From assembly GCA_033675265.1 (NCBI GenBank), contig JAUJYZ010000943.1, positions 124,001-188,000 on the forward strand: DNA of 64,000 bases, read 5' to 3'. The stretch comes from Actinostola sp. cb2023 (taxonomy: Eukaryota; Cnidaria; Anthozoa; Actiniaria; Actinostolidae). A program made the translations under genes and the position numbers. The notes under the pieces were generated by a model. That model was not told where the DNA came from and searched no databases. It worked only from the letters and a program-made list of their open reading frames with translations. Shown here in pieces: positions 34,164-46,353 of the stretch (the stretch's first letter is position 1; the number at the start of each line of letters is the position of its first letter).

Positions 34164-34842
34164 CTACTACGAGACTTCTAAGGTAACTTGGCGAATCGTG
34201 TTTTTGTGAATAGAGGAGACCTGTACATGTAGAATCGAGAACACGAGTACGAGTTTTGAACACTCAAAGATTGGCACTATTATTTCGTAGTCGTCGCGTA
34301 CGTAGATTGAAACTTTAGATTGTAAAAATATCGGCGAAGGAAATTAACTTCGATTCAGAGTTAAGGACGTGCACAGGGCCAATTTTAAAACTCGTACTCG
34401 AAGTCGAATCTAAAGGTCTCTAATATCATTGACTCAATAACTTCTGACTGCAGTGCGAGATGATTCCTCTCACGCCGCGATGACGGCTAGCTAAAATACA
34501 AACGAAGACCAGATCACGCTGCTTTGATGTTTCAAGACGCCCCGATTTGTAGTATTTCGATTTTAGAATGAATTTCAAGTATTTGAAAAAGTATGGTGTT
34601 TCTGGTTGTCAAAGGGAGTTAGCTAGACCAGATCACCTTTGAGATCGGGTGATTGATAGTCATTGTAATTTTAAGAACGAAAAAATGCCATAGAAATATA
34701 ATAATAATAATATAATAATAATTTATATTTTATATAATACTCTAAAAATCCAATAATTCCAGTCCAAAGTCCAGTCCAAAGTCCAGTCCAAAGTCCAGTC
34801 CAAAGTCCAGTCCAAAGTCCAGTCCATGTTTTACAACATGCC

Positions 34843-37642
34843 ACTAACACAGCCCATGTTTCTTCTATTTGTCAATGTACAACTAACACAGCCCATGTTT
34901 ATTCTATTTGTCAACGTGTACAACTAACACAGCCCATGTTTATTCTATTTGTCAATGTGTACAACTAACACAGCCCTTGTTTATTCTATTTGTCAATGTA
35001 CAACTAACACAGCCCATGTTTATTCTCTTTGACAATGTACAACTGACACAGCCCATGTTTATTCTATTTGTCAATGTACAACTAACACAGCCCATGTTTA
35101 TTCTATTTGTCAATGTACAACTAGCACAGCCCTTGTTTATTCTATTTGTCAATGTACAACTAACACAGCCCTTGTTTATTCTATTTGTCAATGCACAACT
35201 AACACAGCCCATGTTTATTCTCTTTGACAATGTACAACTAACACAGCCCATGTTTATTCTATTTGTCAATGTACAACTAACACAGCCCATGTTTATTCTA
35301 TTTGTCAATGTACAACTATAGCACAGCTCTTGTTTATTCTATTGGTCAATGTACAACTAACACAGCCCTTGTTTATTCTATTTGTCAATGTACAACTAAC
35401 ACAGCCCATGTTTATTCTATTTGTCAATGTACAACTAACACAGCCCTTGTTTATTCTATTTGTCAATGTACAACTAACACAGCCCTTGTTTATTCTATTT
35501 GTCAATGTACAACTAACACAGCCCTTGTTTATTCTATTTGTCAATGTACAACTAACACAGCCCATGTTTATTCTATTTGACAATGTACAACTAACACAGC
35601 CCATGTTTATTCTATTTGTCAATGTACAACTAACACAGCCCATGTTTATTCTATTGGTCAATGTACAACTAACACAGACCATGTTTATTCTATTTGTCAA
35701 TGTACAACTAACACAGCCCATGTTTATTCTATTTGTCAATGTACAACTATAGCACAGCCCTTGTTTATTCTATTTGTCAATGTACAACTAACACAGCCCA
35801 TGTTTATTCTATTTGTCAATGTACAACTAACACAGCCCTTGTTTATTCTATTTGTCAATGTACAACTAACACAGCCCTTGTTTATTCTATTTGTCAATGT
35901 ACAACTAACACAGCCCTTGTTTATTCTATTTGTCAATGTACAACTAACACAGCCCTTGTTTATTCTATTTGTCAATGTACAACTGGCACAAGTTGTTTAT
36001 TCTATTTGTCAATGTACAACTAACACAGCCCTTGTTTATTCTATTTGTCAATGTACAACTAACACAGCCCATGTTTATTCTATTTGTCAATGAACAACTA
36101 ACACAGCCCATGTTTATTCTATTTGTCAATGTACAGCTGGCACAGCCCTTGTTTATTCTATTTGTCAATGTACAACTAGCACAGCCCTTGTTTATTCTAT
36201 TTGTCAATGTACAACTAACACAGCCCTTGTTTATTCTATTTGTCAATGTACAACTAACACAGCCCATGTTTATTCTATTTGTCAATGTACAACTAACACA
36301 GCCCATGTTTATTCTATTTGTCAATGTACAACTAACACAGCCCATGTTTATTCTATTTGACAATGTACAACTAACACAGCCCATGTTTATTCTATTTGTC
36401 AATGTACAACTAACACAGCCCATGTTTATTCTATTTGTCAATGTACAACTAACACAGCCCTTGTTTATTCTATTTGTCAATGTACAACTAACACAGCCCA
36501 TGTTTATTCTATTTGTCAATGTACAACTAACACAGCCCATGTTTATTCTATTTGTCAATGTACAACTAACACAGCCCAAGTTTATTCTATTTGTCAATGT
36601 ACAACTAGCACAAGTTGTTTATTCTATTTGTCAATGTACAACTAACACAGCCCTTGTTTATTCTATTTGTCAATGTACAACTAACACAGCCCATATGTTT
36701 ATTCTATTTGACGATGTACAACTAACACAGCCCATGTTTATTCTATTGGTCAATGTACAACTAACACAGCCCATGTTTATTCTATTTGACAATGTACAAC
36801 TAACACAGCCCGTGTTTATTCTATTTGTCAATGTACAACTAGCACTTGTTTATTCTATTTGTCAATGTACAACTAGCACAGCCCTTGTTTATTCTATTTG
36901 TCAATGAACAACTAACACAGCCCATGTTTATTCTATTTGTCAATGTACAGCTAACACAGCCCTTGTTTATTCTATTTGTCAATGTACAACTGGCACAAGT
37001 TGTTTATTCTATTTGTCAATGTACAACTAGCACAGCCCTTGTTTATTCTATTTGTCAATGTACAACTAACACAGCCCATGTTTATTCTATTTGTCAATGT
37101 ACAACTAACACAGCCCTTGTTTATTCTATTTGTCAATGTACAACTAACACAGCCCATGTTTATTCTATTTGACAATGTACAACTAACACAGCCCATGTTT
37201 ATTCTATTTGTCAATGTACAACTAACACAGCCCATGTTTATTCTATTGGTCAATGTACAACTAACACAGACCATGTTTATTCTATTGGTCAATGTACAAC
37301 TAACACAGCCCAAGTTTATTCTATTTGTCAATGTACAACTAGCACAAGTTGTTTATTCTATTTGTCAATGTACAACTAACACAGCCCTTGTTTATTCTAT
37401 TTGTCAATGTACAACTAACACAGCCCATATGTTTATTCTATTTGACAATGTACAACTAACACAGCCCATGTTTATTCTATTGGTCAATGTACAACTAACA
37501 CAGCCCATGTTTATTCTATTTGACAATGTACAACTAACACAGCCCGTGTTTATTCTATTTGTCAATGTACAACTAGCACTTGTTTATTCTATTTGTCAAT
37601 GTACAACTAGCACAGCCCTTGTTTATTCTATTTGTCAATGTA
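34843..37642. repeat. 39-bp minisatellite, main part (about 70 copies)
   Basis: Same unit as 31240-31468. Because 39 is 13 codons and the unit is free of stops in several frames, both strands show long spurious ORFs (for example 312 codons at 35969 on + and 210 at 35965 on -). A longer block recurs: AGCACAAGTTGTTTATTC at about 35985, 36606, 36992 and 37340, and CCCATATGTTTATTC at 36690 and 37425, showing multi-unit duplication. Confidence 0.95.
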
Positions 37643-38871
37643 CAGTACAGCTCAGAAGTATTGTAACATTTTCCGCGCAATTTCGTTCACTTTCGCGCGT
37701 GTAAATTTCTTTCAGTTTACACTCTTGAGTGTTTTTGAGTGGAAAAAAACTTCGGGCAATTTCGTCCGCGCGCATGAACAATAACTACACGCACTTGAGG
37801 TCTCATTAACTTCAGGTTCTTTGTTTATGGAAACAAAAGGCTAACAAAAGGCAAACAAAGCGTATCACTCAAAGCCAAGTAAAGGCTAGTTTCTGCAGCA
37901 TAACTCCTGCTTCAGACTGGAGTTACGAACTCTAAAAGTGTTGAAACGTTAACACATTATTAAAGCTAGCTCAAACTCTGTTGTGTAAACACAAGGATAG
38001 TTTCTCACGTCCAATGTAATAATAGTACTGTCAAAACTCGTATCTACAAATTCCCGTGCAAACGTCGCCGACTAATTTACACTTGGTGGCATGTTTACAC
38101 TTGGTGGTTTACTGAATTAAACTACATGTAGTAAAACCTTGGAAGCAAACTATTCGTTTCTGATAAGTAAACTTAAGCCGTGTTTACACTTGAGCGCTTT
38201 ACCAACGTACAAATCAGAAAACTAAGGTTAACCGCTCAAGAAACGAAAGTTTTCTAATTTCTACCAAGGTTCGGTAATGTAAACACGGCATATTAGTTAA
38301 CCGTGAATAATGCATGTGTGAGAATTGTAGACAGTTGATTGACATGATACTGCGTTGAACACGTGAGAATGTACGGTGATGCTTGTGAACTAAAGATTAC
38401 TCACTGATAAACTCTTAATGCTGCAAAACTTCTTCCTAGAAGAACCTTTACATTATAGATCAGGTTATCTGTTTTCTTTCAATGTGAGACGCGAAAAAAT
38501 ACTTTGCGACTGATTTAGAAAAAAAATCGAGACTCCGAGACGATGGAAATACTGAAAAACTGAGACTGCGAGGCCCTGCGAGACTCTTAACTTTCGAGGG
38601 ACCATTCGCCACCCATACTAACCAGCACAAGTTTGTTTACGAATTCTACTTTGTTCGTAAATACGTAAGCCTTGGCCAAGCGCCATTAATTGCTAAGACA
38701 AAGGAATAAGGTTATTGCATAACAAAGAAAAACTACACGCAATTGAGTGGACTACACTCGATTACACGCGATTCCGCTCGCTCAGTTTTACACTCGCTGC
38801 GCGGAAGAAAGTGAGTGTAGTACATGCGAAAAACACGCATGTAGTGGTTACAATACTTCTGAGCTGTACTG
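37643..38871. mobile_element. 1.2-kb Tc1/mariner-type element, TA duplication
   Basis: Perfect 25-bp TIRs starting CAGTACAGCTCAGAAGTATT, flanked by TA (37641-37642 and 38872-38873). It is inserted in the 39-bp array; repeat units continue at 38874-38925. CAGT ends and TA duplication fit Tc1/mariner. No transposase ORF, so the copy is non-autonomous. Confidence 0.8.
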
Positions 38872-38939
38872 TAACACAGCCCATGTTTATTCTATTTGTC
38901 AATGTACAACTAACACATCCCTTGTTATTGTCTGCACAG

Positions 38940-39040
38940 ATTGATATTCAAATCCAGGATGCACTCCGCCGCTATCATCAATGCGCAACTATTCAACTAG
39001 ACTTCCAGTTGCCAGAGAGGTTCAACCTACATTACGTTAC
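38940..39040 (+). CDS. TARS: Threonyl-tRNA synthetase exon (catalytic core, part 3)
   Basis: A 101-base exon between CTGCACAG and [26 protein letters not shown], then [13 protein letters not shown] plus two bases. It contains the zinc/threonine-site histidine region ([14 protein letters not shown]) typical of ThrRS. It starts in phase 0, as required by the upstream exon, and ends in phase 2. The last 39-bp repeat unit ends only about 15 bases before its acceptor, so the array fills the intron to its 3' edge. Confidence 0.95.
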
Positions 39041-39404
39041 GTAAGCAAATAGTGACAGTAGCAAGAACCTACTACTGTAATGTATATTGAAAGAATTTGG
39101 AGGAGAAAATTTGTGCCTTGGCGAACTGCGACCATGTTGTAAATATAACATTAATGTGATATTTTGAGGGCATAATGTTATTTAGGCCCAATGAAGGTCA
39201 TTTATGCCCGAGCGCAGTTAAAAAGAAAGTCTAAATCTATCGAGAAGTGACTCAATTCGCCTTCACCTTCGGCCATCTTGTTTTACTTTTGACGTAGCTA
39301 ATTTACATTTTGACGCAGGAAATATGACGTCACATGTACCTGCGTCAAATTAAGCAAATTTGCATAAACCATCATTCGCGCGCATGTTATATTAGGGAAT
39401 TTAA
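39041..39404. other. Start of the 17.1-kb TARS intron
   Basis: Non-coding. TTTGACGCAGG near 39313 and CCTGCGTCAAA near 39340 form a short inverted pair. Confidence 0.4.
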
Positions 39405-41187
39405 GGTGGCTGGACTGGGTTTTTAGGTGGCGTTACCTTCCATGTTTGAACGGAAAATTCGTTGCTGCTGACAAACTAATTTAAAATCAATTTTTATACC
39501 AAGTCTAGAGATAGATTAAAGTTTGCCATGATATATGTTTGATCACGATCGGAGTTTTTCTAGCACCAAAATGACGTTATTACGCTTTTTGAATAAATTC
39601 GATTTTCAGAGAGAGTAGAGTTTTGTTTAAAAAATTGTCTTCAAGACATAAAGTTCACATGGTCGTCTTCAAGTTTACGAAGTTTCGATGATTTCTATGG
39701 AAGCGTTTGCAAATAGATCGAATCGGAACTTTTTGGTAACGAATTTGTAAACAATCTCAAACAATTGTGTCGGGTGCCCGAAAACTTCTCTTTACGGACT
39801 ATAAGTAAGCTTCTTTTGAGCTCATATTGTTCTGCAACCTTTTCGGGATTCCTTTTAGGAAACGGAAAGAAATCGCTTCATTCGATTTCGAAAAATACGA
39901 GTTCCAGTAAACATATGCATTTTGTCTTTTGTCAAGGATTTCACTTGTCTTTACTGAAAGGGGTAAAACTGAAAAATCCGGTGATGAATTTTTCTCTAAC
40001 TACCAAGTCAATTAGTTTAGATAGCACATTCATCAACCCTGAAGTTTCAAGTTCATTGAAACACTTTAACACGGTCAAATATTTTTTCTCAAATCCGAAG
40101 ACTTTTGCATGCCCATTTCCAGAGTATGACAACCGCATCTTATTTGTGTTATGTTTTCTTTGTCATGCATCTCTATTGTACAGAATACTTGCTAAAGTTG
40201 TGCATTCCAACACACCATGCATTCCATGCAGCGCCTGATTGCCTTCCGAATCCCTTCCGAGTATGAAAATACCGGTACCTCGGATATGGGCATTGTCACA
40301 CAATTGTATTATATTATTATATTATCATACTCGGACGGGACTCGGAAGGTAGTCAGGCGGTGCATGTAATGCATGGTGTGTTGGAATGCACAACTTTAGC
40401 AAGTATTCTGTACAATAGAGATGCATGACAAAGAAAACATAACACAAATAAGATGCGGTTGTCATACTCTGGAAATGGGCATGCAAAAGTCTTCGGATTT
40501 GAGAAAAAATATTTGACCGTGTTAAAGTGTTTCAATGAACTTGAAACTTCAGGGTTGATGAATGTGCTATCTAAACTAATTGACTTGGTAGTTAGAGAAA
40601 AATTCATCACCGGATTTTTCAGTTTTACCCCTTTCAGTAAAGACAAGTGAAATCCTTGACAAAAGACAAAATGCATATGTTTACTGGAACTCGTATTTTT
40701 CGAAATCGAATGAAGCGATTTCTTTCCGTTTCCTAAAAGGAATCCCGAAAAGGTTGCAGAACAATATGAGCTCAAAAGAAGCTTACTTATAGTCCGTAAA
40801 GAGAAGTTTTCGGGCACCCGACACAATTGTTTGAGATTGTTTACAAATTCGTTACCAAAAAGTTCCGATTCGATCTATTTGCAAACGCTTCCATAGAAAT
40901 CATCGAAACTTCGTAAACTTGAAGACGACCATGTGAACTTTATGTCTTGAAGACATTTTTTTAAACAAAACTCTACTCTCTCTGAAAATCGAATTTATTC
41001 AAAAAGCGTAATTATGTCATTTTGGCGCTAGAATAACTCCGATCGTGATCAAACATATATCATGGCAAACTTTAATCTATCTCTAGACTTGGTACAAAAA
41101 ATTGATTTTAAATTAGTTTGTCAGCAGCAACGAATTTTCCGTTCAAACATGGAAGGTAACGCCACCTAAAAACCCAGTCCAGCCACC
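39405..41187. mobile_element. 1.78-kb foldback element with ~870-bp near-identical arms, TTAA-flanked
   Basis: It begins GGTGGCTGGACTGGG after TTAA (39401-39404) and ends with the inverse before TTAA (41188-41191). Arms of roughly 870 bp pair around a ~60-bp AT-rich loop centred near 40296, with only scattered mismatches (for example ATCATACTCGGACGGG against CCCTTCCGAGTATGAAAAT close to the loop). The same 157-codon frame appears in both arms (39765-40238 + and 40353-40826 -) but lacks any recognisable domain. Confidence 0.9.
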
Positions 41188-41496
41188 TTAAGGTTCGACG
41201 ACTACGGACTACGACTACGGTTGAACGAGCGGAGGGATCACATGTAGGACTGGGTCGAGTACGAATGTTTTGGCGCAAAAATACGACATTAAGATTGTAC
41301 ACAACAGCAGGCGAAGTACGGTCAAAACAATTTTTTTTATCTTGTAAAATGTATTTTTATGATGTTCGTGAAGCCTTGACTTACTTTTGCCGATGGGTTA
41401 ATCAATGAAGAAGAGTTTCTTGTCCTTTACCAGGAATACGAGTCCACAAATCTTTCTTTTCCTTACTGGGAGTACGAGCCTTTCTGTCTCGAAAAC

Positions 41497-42426
41497 ATGG
41501 ATAACAGTGAATGTAGGGCTGAGTTTCGGGTAGACAAAGAAGACATTCCGTTATTGGTCGATGCTCTTGGAGTTCCAGATCATTTCCGATGTCCCCAAGG
41601 AACAGTTTGTTCAGGACAAGAAGGGCTTTGCTTACTTCTCAGAAGACTTGATTACCCTTGTCGTTACCATGATTTTATCTATAGATTTGCACGTCCCATA
41701 CCTGAACTTTCTATGATTGCAAATACTGTACTTGATTGGGTATATGATAACCATTTTAACCGCCTTATGTCTTGGAATAACCAGCCATTTCTTTCCCCTG
41801 CCAACCTTGAACTTTATGCACAAGCTGTAACGAGAAAAGGTAGTCCACTTACCAACTGTTTTGGGTTCGTCGATGGAACAGTTCGTCCAATCTCGAGGCC
41901 TGGAGAGAACCAACGTATAGTGTATAATGGGCACAAGCGTGTACACGCCCTTAAATACCAAGCAGTTGTGATCCCAAATGGTTTAGTAGCTAACCTTTAT
42001 GGTCCTGTTGAAGGACGGTGCCATGATGCTGGTATGTTGAGAGACTCTGGCCTTCTCAACATACTTCAAAGAAATGCACATACACCAAGAGGGGATATTC
42101 TTTGCATCTATGGAGACCCTGCCTACCCCCTTCGCCCTCAACTGATGTGTCCTTATCGAAATATCCGTGCACTTACACCACGTATGATGGCATTTAATAA
42201 AGCCATGAGTGAAGTCAGGGTTGCAGTAGAGTGGTTTTTTGGAGATATTGCTGACTATTTTAAGTTTATCGATTACAAAAAGAACCTAAAACTTGGTATG
42301 AGTGCAGTGGGCAAACAATACATTGTAAGTGTACTCATGAGAAACATTCTTACGTGTTTATATGGAAATACCACATCTGAATTCTTTCAGGTGGACCCAC
42401 CAACACTGTTACAATATTTGGCATAG
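41497..42426 (+). CDS. PIF/Harbinger transposase (HARBI1-like DDE nuclease), intact
   Basis: 309 codons from the first ATG. The frame is open back to 41383, and the upstream codons (YQEYESTNLSFPYWEYEPFC) look coding, so the true start may be in an upstream exon; CCTTTACCAG at 41421-41430 is a possible acceptor. Catalytic motifs: GFVDGTVRPI (D126), YNGHKRVHALKYQ, GPVEGRCHDAGML, YGDPAYPLRP (D207) and SEVRVAVEWFFGD (E245). These form the DDE triad that cuts and joins DNA. The C-terminus QVDPPTLLQYLA is complete. No stop or frameshift was found, unlike nearly every other transposon gene in the window, so this may be a recent or active copy working with the Myb/SANT-like partner at 46354-49543. 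Confidence 0.92.
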   Translation: MDNSECRAEFRVDKEDIPLLVDALGVPDHFRCPQGTVCSGQEGLCLLLRRLDYPCRYHDFIYRFARPIPELSMIANTVLDWVYDNHFNRLMSWNNQPFLSPANLELYAQAVTRKGSPLTNCFGFVDGTVRPISRPGENQRIVYNGHKRVHALKYQAVVIPNGLVANLYGPVEGRCHDAGMLRDSGLLNILQRNAHTPRGDILCIYGDPAYPLRPQLMCPYRNIRALTPRMMAFNKAMSEVRVAVEWFFGDIADYFKFIDYKKNLKLGMSAVGKQYIVSVLMRNILTCLYGNTTSEFFQVDPPTLLQYLA

Positions 42427-43161
42427 ACATGTACATATTCACCGATAAATCTGTAAGATTTGAATTTTCACAAAAAATGTGCTACATATACATGTATGCC
42501 ATGCTATTTATATCTGTCTTCTAAATGTTTCATGTCTATATATTGTCAAAAATATGCCCTATGGCCTATTTGCAAATCTCTACACTAGCTCAAAGACCTC
42601 TATATCTGTTCTGCACTGTGTGAATTCGAATAGTTACTTGCTCTAAAATGTTTCTACTTGATTCCTTTGTTAGCGAGTTAAAATAATAATATTGAGGTAT
42701 TAACACAGTGTAGAATAGATACTGAGGTCTTAGACCTGTGCACTTTAATTGAATTTGGAACGAAGGTTATACATTGTATATGGCCATGAGTAAAGCTGAT
42801 ATATTCTTTCTATGATACATTAGCTTGTGTCTAAAATGGATAGATTCAATAATTGTAGTTAAATTAACCTGATATCAGATGTAATTTATCGCAGTTGGAA
42901 TTTCTAAGTATTTCCTGTTGCATCACATGTAGAAATCACATGGAAATATATCAGCCTTCCAGTGAAAGATCAGTGTACATGTATGCTCAATGTGGTCTTG
43001 GAAATCAATTAGTTTTCCATTTTCTGTTCCCAGATTGATAAGAGAGATTCCTAATATTAGCAGACATTTTGTAAATATATGCAAGTACAAAAAATCTAAG
43101 AACAGTGATTTAATCAAAGTGATTCTGAACCTGTCAACATGCTCAGAGTGGTTTTACTTAT
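42427..43161. other. 3' flank of the transposase, no gene
   Basis: AT-rich, non-coding. No supported ORF. Confidence 0.5.
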
Positions 43162-43284
43162 AGTGATTCCAATAAACCTGGGCATTACTAGACGCTCACT
43201 CTTTTTGTTTTCTTTTGTTTCTTTGCATCTAATAAACACTGACAGCTAATTAGTAGTGCCCAGGCTAGGTTTATTGGAATCACT
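43162..43284. mobile_element. 123-bp MITE
   Basis: AGTGATTCCAATAAACCTGG at the left pairs with GGTTTATTGGAATCACT at the right. It contains an inner inverted TGGGCA / TGCCCA. No clear target duplication. Confidence 0.65.
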
Positions 43285-44404
43285 CTAACCTGTGAAATTA
43301 TCTAATAGTCAAAAGAACACAATAGAATTATAGGGTGTACTAATGTGTATTAGACTAATGTCTATTTCACTGATCAAAATCGACCCTTCTTGGAGTGACT
43401 TTTCTCCAGCGTCTACTAAAAGTATATAGATAAACTAATAAAAATACGAAACATTTTTGTTTTTGGTCCAGAGAGTGTCGAGAAATCCTCATGAGAAGAG
43501 GCCGAAATCACCCGTACGCCATGTTGGTTTTGTATAAACGAGCCCGTGATAAACAGACAGCGGTTGGTCTCTGTGACGTCATCCAATCAGCCCATTGAAC
43601 ACGTCCGTACATTCACATACAAAGTCTTGTAAAATACTACCCAGTTTTATTGATGTTTCTTCGTCTTATTTTGTCATTCAGCCATCCAATACATTTTTCA
43701 GGCAGTTAGGGCTCATCACCTAGCACCAGAAGTTTCTAAAGTGGATAGAACTGTGATATATATCATGCTAAACGAACCTGAAGTTTTTGAGAATACTTCG
43801 TGTCAGTCTTGCACTCTTGGCCTTACGACTTCAAATGGATTTGAGATCTAAATGTTATCATATCAAATCGGCAGCATACAGATTTGTAAGCATATCCCAA
43901 GTAAACGATTTTCTTATGAAGCATTCGTGAAAGCCGAGGGCCAGAAAGATTTAAGGATTGTAAAGCTTATATTGTGACTGTAGAAGAACAAGTTACATGA
44001 TTTGCCCGGCAAACACGGCTCCCGCCGAGACTTTCAACACCAGAATCATTGGAAATTGATAATAAAATACATAGAATGAACAGTTTTCTTGCAGATTAAT
44101 TGCTTTCTAAATAATAATTTATGAGATAGGATTTTAAAATCTGTTGTCCGTACAACTGCAGTGTGTTGACAATCGTGCAAAGCAGATTGATCAGTAGAGG
44201 TCAGTCGCATCGGGTCATCCTGAAGTACATTTCGTGACTACTACATTTACTGGTATTATTAGGAGACTATTAAATTGTGAAGTATTTATATACATCAGAT
44301 TCGTGGATATATCCAACTTCTTTTAGTTTTATACCGAAAAATAATTATTGAGCAGATCAGTCACCATACAACATGATAAACATGTACATGTACGGCGCAT
44401 GTTT
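43285..44404. other. Harbinger interior, no gene seen
   Basis: Non-coding, no recognisable domain in any frame. Confidence 0.4.
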
Positions 44405-45092
44405 CTAGTACTACTCATAATGCATTCATTAGCTCTAAACTGGATAATTGTAATTCTTTACTATATGGCCTGCCTAAATGCTTGATCAGTCAGCTGCAAT
44501 CAATACAGAACACTGCTGCTCGTATTGTTACTTCTACCAAGAAATTTGATCATATTACACCGGCTCTGTTTAGGCTACACTGGCTTCCTGTTCAGTTTCG
44601 TATCTCCTTCAAAATCCTGCTACTTGTTTATAAAGCACTCCACGGTTTGGCACCTGTTTATATTGCAGACCTACTTCATCACCGTCCAAGTTCACGCCCA
44701 CTCCGTTCTACATCTCAAGAACTACTCCTGGTACCTAAGTCGAGATTGAAGACCTATGGAGACCGTGCGTTCTCTGTTGCTGCACCTACACTTTGGAACA
44801 AACTTCCACTCGAACTGAGGAAATGCCCAAATGTGGACAATTTCAAGAATAACTTAAAGACTTACTTATTTAAATTGGCTTTTAATAATTAATTTTATTT
44901 TTCGTATGCCATAGATGGACTTCAGTATGGACCTCATTATTAGTATCGACCCCGATTGACCTCATTATTATTATTGTTATTATTATCATTTTATTTTTCA
45001 TTATTATTTTTATTGGATATAGGTTAATAGCGCCATGAGCAAATATTGAATATGACGCTTTATAAATATAGTTTATTATTATTATTATTATA
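44405..45092 (+). pseudogene. CR1/L2-like LINE, 3' end (5'-truncated)
   Basis: Reads SSKLDNCNSLLYGLPKCLIS, QLQSIQNTAARIVTS, HITPALFRLHWLPVQFRISF and KILLLVYKALHGLAPVYIAD, ending with TYLFKLAFNN and a stop at 44892. This is the C-terminal domain of CR1/L2-clade reverse transcriptases. It is followed by a 3' UTR with ATAGCGCCATGAGCAAATAT and a (TTA)n tail at 45070-45090. The N-terminal RT is missing, the usual result of incomplete target-primed reverse transcription. It is inserted inside the Harbinger element in the same direction as TARS. Confidence 0.85.
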
Positions 45093-45752
45093 ATACCGGT
45101 CACGCTCCTGCCCTTGAAGAGACTTCAGATGATGAATTCGTGGCATAAATATGTCGAAATTAATCTTACCAGAAGTCCCAACGTACACTTTAGATCCTCT
45201 TATATGCTAGGATATGGAAGAGTATATATTTGGGAGTTATATCCTGCTCGTACGCCGAAAGCGGCGGACTTGAGAATACGTGAGAGTACGTAACATTCAC
45301 TGAGCTATAAATCATAATGGAATCGTCGAATTCTGCAGTGAAAATATCTTCTTTTGGATGTATTTGTCGCTTGAACACAGCAACTTGATTGTATATTTTG
45401 CTATTTGGCAATCAAAATAATATTAGAATGGATAAAGCGTGATTTTCTGTGGATATTTTCAGAGACCTCCATACTTTGCCTTGTAGCCGAATATTTGGGT
45501 TGATTGGATGACGTCACTACCGCCCGTTCCAGTCTCCCTCCAAGTTTTCGATTTATTCACTGGCCTCGAAAAAGAAAGAGCAAAAACTAGCACTTGCCGT
45601 TGAAATTTCGAAAAATCGTTTGGTAGAGTTGTTATTGATAGCTTCAAGATTGTAATTACGGAGTTTCAGCTGGTTTAAAAGTTTGAGGTATTTTGATCAG
45701 AGTCCCCCTTTAAATTTAATCACTGTAATACAACATGGATATCTTATATTAG
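45093..45752. other. No gene seen
   Basis: Non-coding Harbinger interior. Confidence 0.4.
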
Positions 45753-45926
45753 TAGAAACCAACTAGCATACTATCACGAATCCTGTAATCTAATTGGCTA
45801 ACGTACTCATTATCTATTGCATGTTAGATAGTGAGTAGCGAAAAAGCCGGCGTTTTGAACAAAAACAAAGCGAAAAATCAATAAATACTGGTATAAAATC
45901 GAAGGTAGTATGCTAGTTGGTTTCTA
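45753..45926. mobile_element. 174-bp MITE with 21-bp TIRs
   Basis: TAGAAACCAACTAGCATACT at the left and its inverse AGTATGCTAGTTGGTTTCTA at the right. An unrelated 80-bp hairpin follows (45930-46010, tip near CGACGCTACGCGC). Confidence 0.75.
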
Positions 45927-46353
45927 TTCGTTCTCATTTTCTATGAGTTCAAATAGTCAACTCGACGCTACGCGCTTCGTTGACTATTGACGCATAGAAA
46001 ACTCGAACTTGTAGTCTAATTGTTAAATAGAGAAGGCAGAGAAACAATAGAATATATTTCAATAATGAATAAAAACAATGCAATGGAACAAATTAGCTAA
46101 GGTAAAAAATTAGCAACAACCTGATATCCAACAACAACATCAATCAATATATGACTGTATACAATGTATTGAACAAGTTGTGTTTATTTCAACCATACAA
46201 AGTAGAACCTAGCTGTTGAATGTCAATATAAATAATAACGAACCTTCAATCTGAACAGAAAGTTTGAACAACTTTCAAATAAGTTTAGAAACCACAGCCA
46301 TTATGTTAACATGCTGTTAGAAAGTAAATGCTATTTCAACAAACTGTCAATGT

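Larger units (their letters stand above)
31469..34842. mobile_element. 3.4-kb foldback (long inverted repeat) element inserted in the 39-bp array
   Basis: Ends GGCATGTTGTAAAACATGGA (31469) and its inverse ending at 34842. Both are followed inward by tandem GGACTGGACTTT units, more on the right side. The arms extend for about 1 kb each when later insertions are removed: 31469-31895 with 34182-34842, and 32260-32525 with 33520-33720. No coding sequence. The flanks carry ACTAACACAG on both sides, but in a 39-bp array a target duplication cannot be proven. Confidence 0.85.

Noticed and set aside
34908..37704. Long ORFs of 13-residue repeats on both strands (up to 312 codons)
   Set aside because: They follow from the 39-bp unit being a multiple of three without stops. 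They occur in overlapping frames on both strands, so no protein repeat is supported.
39765..40826. Identical 157-codon ORFs in opposite orientation
   Set aside because: They mirror each other because they lie in the two arms of one inverted repeat. No domain, codon bias or second homologue supports a protein.
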